NCBI RefSeq assembly: GCF_014502795.1
Contig: NZ_JACVHF010000001.1
Span: 62,001 to 126,000 of the forward strand
Reading direction: 5' to 3'
Origin: Heliobacterium chlorum
GTDB taxonomy: Bacteria; Bacillota; Desulfitobacteriia; Heliobacteriales; Heliobacteriaceae
Length of the DNA stretch: 64,000 nucleotides
Part shown: positions 61,485 through 64,000 of the stretch, piece by piece
How positions within the stretch are numbered: position 1 is the first letter of the stretch
Layout of the letters: every line of letters starts with the position of its first letter
Made by a program: the position numbers and the translations under genes
The notes under the pieces: generated by a model
The model's input: only the letters and a program-made list of their open reading frames with translations
Database searches by the model: none
What the model was told of the DNA's origin: nothing

Positions 61485-62480
61485 ATGACAAAAAAGATCG
61501 GTTTGACGACCACTGTACCCGTAGAGATCATCTACGCAGCCGGTATGGTTCCGGTCGACTTAAATAATATCTTTATCGCAGGAGATGCGCCCGGTAAAGC
61601 CATAGATGTGGCGGAACAAGCTGGATTCCCTCGCAACGTTTGCGGTTGGATCAAAGGGCTCTATACGACGCTTTTAGAATCCAACGATATCCGGGACGTC
61701 GTGGCGGTGACGCAAGGAGACTGTTCGAATACACACGCATTGATGGAAACATGGCAATTAGCAGGCGTAAGGGTCTATCCCTTCGCCTTTCCCTATGATC
61801 GGGACTATGATCTGCTCAAACTCCAGATGGAGAAGTTGATTTCTGCCTTCGGCACCGATTGGGAGCAAGTATACCAATGGAAACGCCGGCTCGATCATGT
61901 TCGTAAAAAGGCCTGGCAGCTCGATCAAATGACCTGGCAAATGGGAACGGTCACCGGCGAGAAAAACCATCTCGCTCTCGTCGGATGTTCCGATTTTAAC
62001 GGTGATCCCGACGAGTATGAACGATATCTCGATGCGCTGATCGATGAAGCCAAGGGATCTGCCAAGGAGGGCTCTCCGAAGGTAGAGCCTGTCCGGATCG
62101 GATACATCGGAGTGCCGCCGATCACCACCGATCTCTATGCTTACATTGAGAGCATGGGTGGTCAGGTGGTCTTTAACGAAGTGCAACGGCAGTTTGCCAT
62201 GCCTTTCCATGTGGACGACCTAGTCGAGCAATACCGGATGTATACCTATCCCTATTCGATTTTTGAACGCCTGAAAGACATCGAAGCGGAAGTGCAGCGC
62301 CGAAATATCCAAGGGGTCATCCATTATACGCAGAGTTTCTGTTTTCGGCAGATTGAAGATATCATCATTCGGAAGCAGCTGCCCGTTCCTGTGCTTACCT
62401 TGGAAGGCGATCGGCCTGGACCGTTGGACGCGCGAAGCCGTATGCGTGTCGATGCCTTTCTGGATATGCTTCAAGCATAG
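61485..62480 (+). CDS. Double-cubane cluster-type protein of the 2-hydroxyacyl-CoA dehydratase D family
   Basis: The 331-residue protein belongs to the HgdB/FldC (HGD-D) family; Cys residues are in RNVCGW, TQGDCSNTHAL and SFCFRQIED. Only one such subunit is encoded, next to an activator ATPase, which matches the double-cubane cluster proteins (DCCP) that reduce small molecules such as acetylene at low potential. True dehydratases need two different subunits. GGAGATGACAA precedes the ATG. Substrate unknown; the DCCP reading is inferred from gene content. Confidence 0.85.
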   Translation: MTKKIGLTTTVPVEIIYAAGMVPVDLNNIFIAGDAPGKAIDVAEQAGFPRNVCGWIKGLYTTLLESNDIRDVVAVTQGDCSNTHALMETWQLAGVRVYPFAFPYDRDYDLLKLQMEKLISAFGTDWEQVYQWKRRLDHVRKKAWQLDQMTWQMGTVTGEKNHLALVGCSDFNGDPDEYERYLDALIDEAKGSAKEGSPKVEPVRIGYIGVPPITTDLYAYIESMGGQVVFNEVQRQFAMPFHVDDLVEQYRMYTYPYSIFERLKDIEAEVQRRNIQGVIHYTQSFCFRQIEDIIIRKQLPVPVLTLEGDRPGPLDARSRMRVDAFLDMLQA

Positions 62481-62577
62481 TTAAGAAGCAGGATGATTTG
62501 GATTTAAATAAACGGGACCAGGATTAAAAAAGAGTATTCGATTTGAAATACCTTGATGGAGGTAGGAAGAGCAACCT

Positions 62578-63321
62578 GTGAACATCGGTTTGGATCTCGG
62601 AAGCCGCTATGTGAAAGCCCTATTCATGCAAGACGGACAAGTTGTTGACCATCGTTTGTATGACACGTTAAAGTTTTATCGTGAATACGGCCGCAAAGTA
62701 AATGAAGAATTGCTCGTTGATTATGAGGCGCTGAACTGGCCTGAATTTGATCGGCTGGTTTCGACGGGCTACGGGCGCAATCTAGTCCAATTGGCAGGGG
62801 GACAAGTCATTCCAGAACTGCGCGCTCACAGCCGAGGGGCTGTCCATCAAACAGGTCTCAGCGATTTTACCTTGCTCGATCTAGGCGGTCAGGACAGCAA
62901 GGTGATCAAAATTCAGAAGGGCCGCATGGTCGACTTTCGGACAAATGATAAGTGCGCCGCCTCTTCCGGAAGATACCTGGAAAATATGGCGGAAGTTCTC
63001 GGGCTTAAAGTGCAGGATCTCGGCCATTGTCTAGAGAATCCAGTAGAGTTATCATCGACTTGTGCGGTTTTCGGAGAATCGGAACTGATCGGGAAGATTA
63101 TTGAAGGCCATCCGATCGAAGACCTGGCCGCCGGTGTCAATCGAACCATCGTAAAGCGGGTCGAACCCATGCTCCGGGAATTGTATAGCCCCACCATCGT
63201 CTTCACAGGCGGTGTCGCCCAAAACAAGGCCATCGGACAGATGATCCGGGATATCTTGCAGGTGGAAGTGATCGTCCCGGCCAATCCCCAATTAAACGGG
63301 GCCATAGGCTGTTGTGTGTGA
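62578..63321 (+). CDS. BadF/BadG/HgdC-type activator ATPase
   Basis: The 247-residue protein has the ASKHA ATPase motifs DLGSRYVKALFMQDG, DLGGQDSKVI and TGGVAQNKAIGQMI. Two cysteines that bridge the dimer's [4Fe-4S] cluster lie in NDKCAASSGRYLE and STCAVFGESE. It injects low-potential electrons into the partner encoded just upstream. The start is GTG after GGAGGTAGGAAG. It lies 97 bases after the HGD-D gene. Confidence 0.93.
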   Translation: MNIGLDLGSRYVKALFMQDGQVVDHRLYDTLKFYREYGRKVNEELLVDYEALNWPEFDRLVSTGYGRNLVQLAGGQVIPELRAHSRGAVHQTGLSDFTLLDLGGQDSKVIKIQKGRMVDFRTNDKCAASSGRYLENMAEVLGLKVQDLGHCLENPVELSSTCAVFGESELIGKIIEGHPIEDLAAGVNRTIVKRVEPMLRELYSPTIVFTGGVAQNKAIGQMIRDILQVEVIVPANPQLNGAIGCCV

Positions 63322-63423
63322 AAAATTTCACCCGTTGATTTTGAAGTCCCTGTCCGATTGACGGATAGGCGGCTTCATAAATAAATATATAAATATAAAC
63401 GGACAAGTAAGGAGGAGCCTGGA

Positions 63424-64000
63424 TTGCGTACCATCACTTTTGAACAAGTAGCTTCTGCGGTGGAGGAACTCTGCATCAAGGCCAACACCAACATCGGAGC
63501 CGACGTGACTGCTGCGCTCGAAAAAGCGAAAGCGACGGAAGAGTCCCCCCTGGGAAAAAGCATCTTAGGTCACATCCTGGACAACAACGAAATCGCACGG
63601 AATGAACTGGTGCCCATCTGCCAAGATACGGGCATGGCTGTCGTTTTTGTGACGATTGGACAAGATGTTCACGTTGACGGTGGTCTGACCGACGCCATCA
63701 ACGAAGGCGTTCGCCGCGGTTATGAAAAAGGATACCTGCGCAAGTCTGTCGTCAAAGACCCTCTTGAGCGGGTCAACACGGGCGACAATACCCCTGCCGT
63801 CATTCATTATGATATCGTTCCCGGAGACAAGCTGCACATCATGGTAGCTCCCAAAGGTTTTGGCAGCGAAAACATGAGCCAGTTGAAGATGTTCAAACCG
63901 GCCGACGGCGTCGAAGCTGTCAAAAAGTTTGTCATTGAAGCGGTCGAAAAAGCCGGCCCGAACCCCTGCCCGCCCATTGTCGTTGGCGTCGGTATCGGCG
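63424..64000 (+). CDS. Class I fumarate hydratase alpha subunit, 5' part
   Basis: A TTG after AAGGAGGAGCCTGG opens a frame that runs through the window end (192 codons seen). The N-terminus MRTITFEQVA leads to motifs of the iron-sulfur (class I) fumarase/tartrate dehydratase alpha subunit: PICQDTGMAVVF, RGYEKGYLRKSVV, NTGDNTPAVIHYD and APKGFGSENMS. The beta subunit should follow outside the window. It would interconvert fumarate and malate, or act on tartrate. The 3' end is missing because the window stops. Confidence 0.93.
   Translation, partial: MRTITFEQVASAVEELCIKANTNIGADVTAALEKAKATEESPLGKSILGHILDNNEIARNELVPICQDTGMAVVFVTIGQDVHVDGGLTDAINEGVRRGYEKGYLRKSVVKDPLERVNTGDNTPAVIHYDIVPGDKLHIMVAPKGFGSENMSQLKMFKPADGVEAVKKFVIEAVEKAGPNPCPPIVVGVGIG

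Overview
The window is a dense, gene-rich stretch of a low-to-mid GC bacterial chromosome. It most likely comes from an anaerobic Firmicute of the Clostridia; a heliobacterium or a Peptococcaceae relative is my best guess, by inference only. Reasons: strong AGGAGG-type ribosome binding sites with many GTG and TTG starts, oxygen-sensitive and iron-sulfur chemistry (rubredoxin, rubrerythrin, a 2-hydroxyacyl-CoA-dehydratase-type protein with its activator, class I fumarase), lipoproteins with no outer-membrane genes, and single-membrane homologues of Bacillus/Clostridium families (GerMN lipoproteins, YitT, HemAT, a type III PKS with its methyltransferase, PduL). No phage, insertion sequence, transposase or CRISPR array is visible.

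Layout. 1-6.1 kb: 3' end of tex, mgsA, a soluble chemoreceptor, an SfsA/GIY-YIG fusion, a lipoprotein, a small transporter and a P-loop/Asp23-like fusion. 6.1-7.2 kb: a long protein-free interval that looks like a structured RNA, then tRNA-Tyr and tRNA-Pro. 7.3-9.8 kb: an odd signalling module (coiled-coil protein, two-TM protein, NtrC-like regulator with a degenerate AAA+ domain). 9.8-12 kb: type III polyketide synthase, ICMT-type methyltransferase and the RNase P RNA, whose P4 helix is unusual. 12.1-17.4 kb: metallophosphoesterase, exonuclease, cNMP/CBS/DUF294 protein, a 58-aa protein and a GerMN lipoprotein. 17.5-25.8 kb: iron-sulfur protein, globin-coupled chemoreceptor, CapA-like protein, M1 peptidase with a membrane partner, and several very small proteins. 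25.8-31.7 kb: one minus-strand block holding a two-component system, a DUF2318 protein and an FtsX-type ABC exporter, resembling the P19-associated iron system. 31.8-36.6 kb: YitT protein, a disordered glycine-rich protein and a CHASE4 chemoreceptor. 36.6-41.2 kb: MacAB-like exporter operon and a MidA-type methyltransferase.

41.3-51.6 kb: rubredoxin and rubrerythrin, a second structured leader candidate, a PHP/QueD/cysteine-cluster operon, a STAS-CheC-STAS-chemoreceptor cluster, DUF1858, PduL, an HD-GYP phosphodiesterase and a second YitT. 51.6-58.1 kb: SNF2 helicase, an Arn-like glycosyltransferase/flippase/glycosyltransferase trio, a TauE exporter split into two half-genes, and a ZIP transporter. 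58.1-64 kb: GerMN lipoprotein, SH3-amidase, MurI, a double-cubane-type protein with its activator ATPase, and the start of a class I fumarate hydratase alpha gene that runs off the window.

Themes are environmental sensing (four chemoreceptors, CheC, two STAS proteins, HD-GYP), envelope work (MurI, amidase, GerMN proteins, CapA, lipid-linked glycosyl transfer) and iron/redox metabolism. The most interesting items are the two intergenic RNAs that share a hairpin motif, the covarying changes in the RNase P P4 helix, the AAA+ regulator without its sigma-54 contact loop, and the split TauE gene whose first half has no ordinary start codon beside its ribosome binding site.
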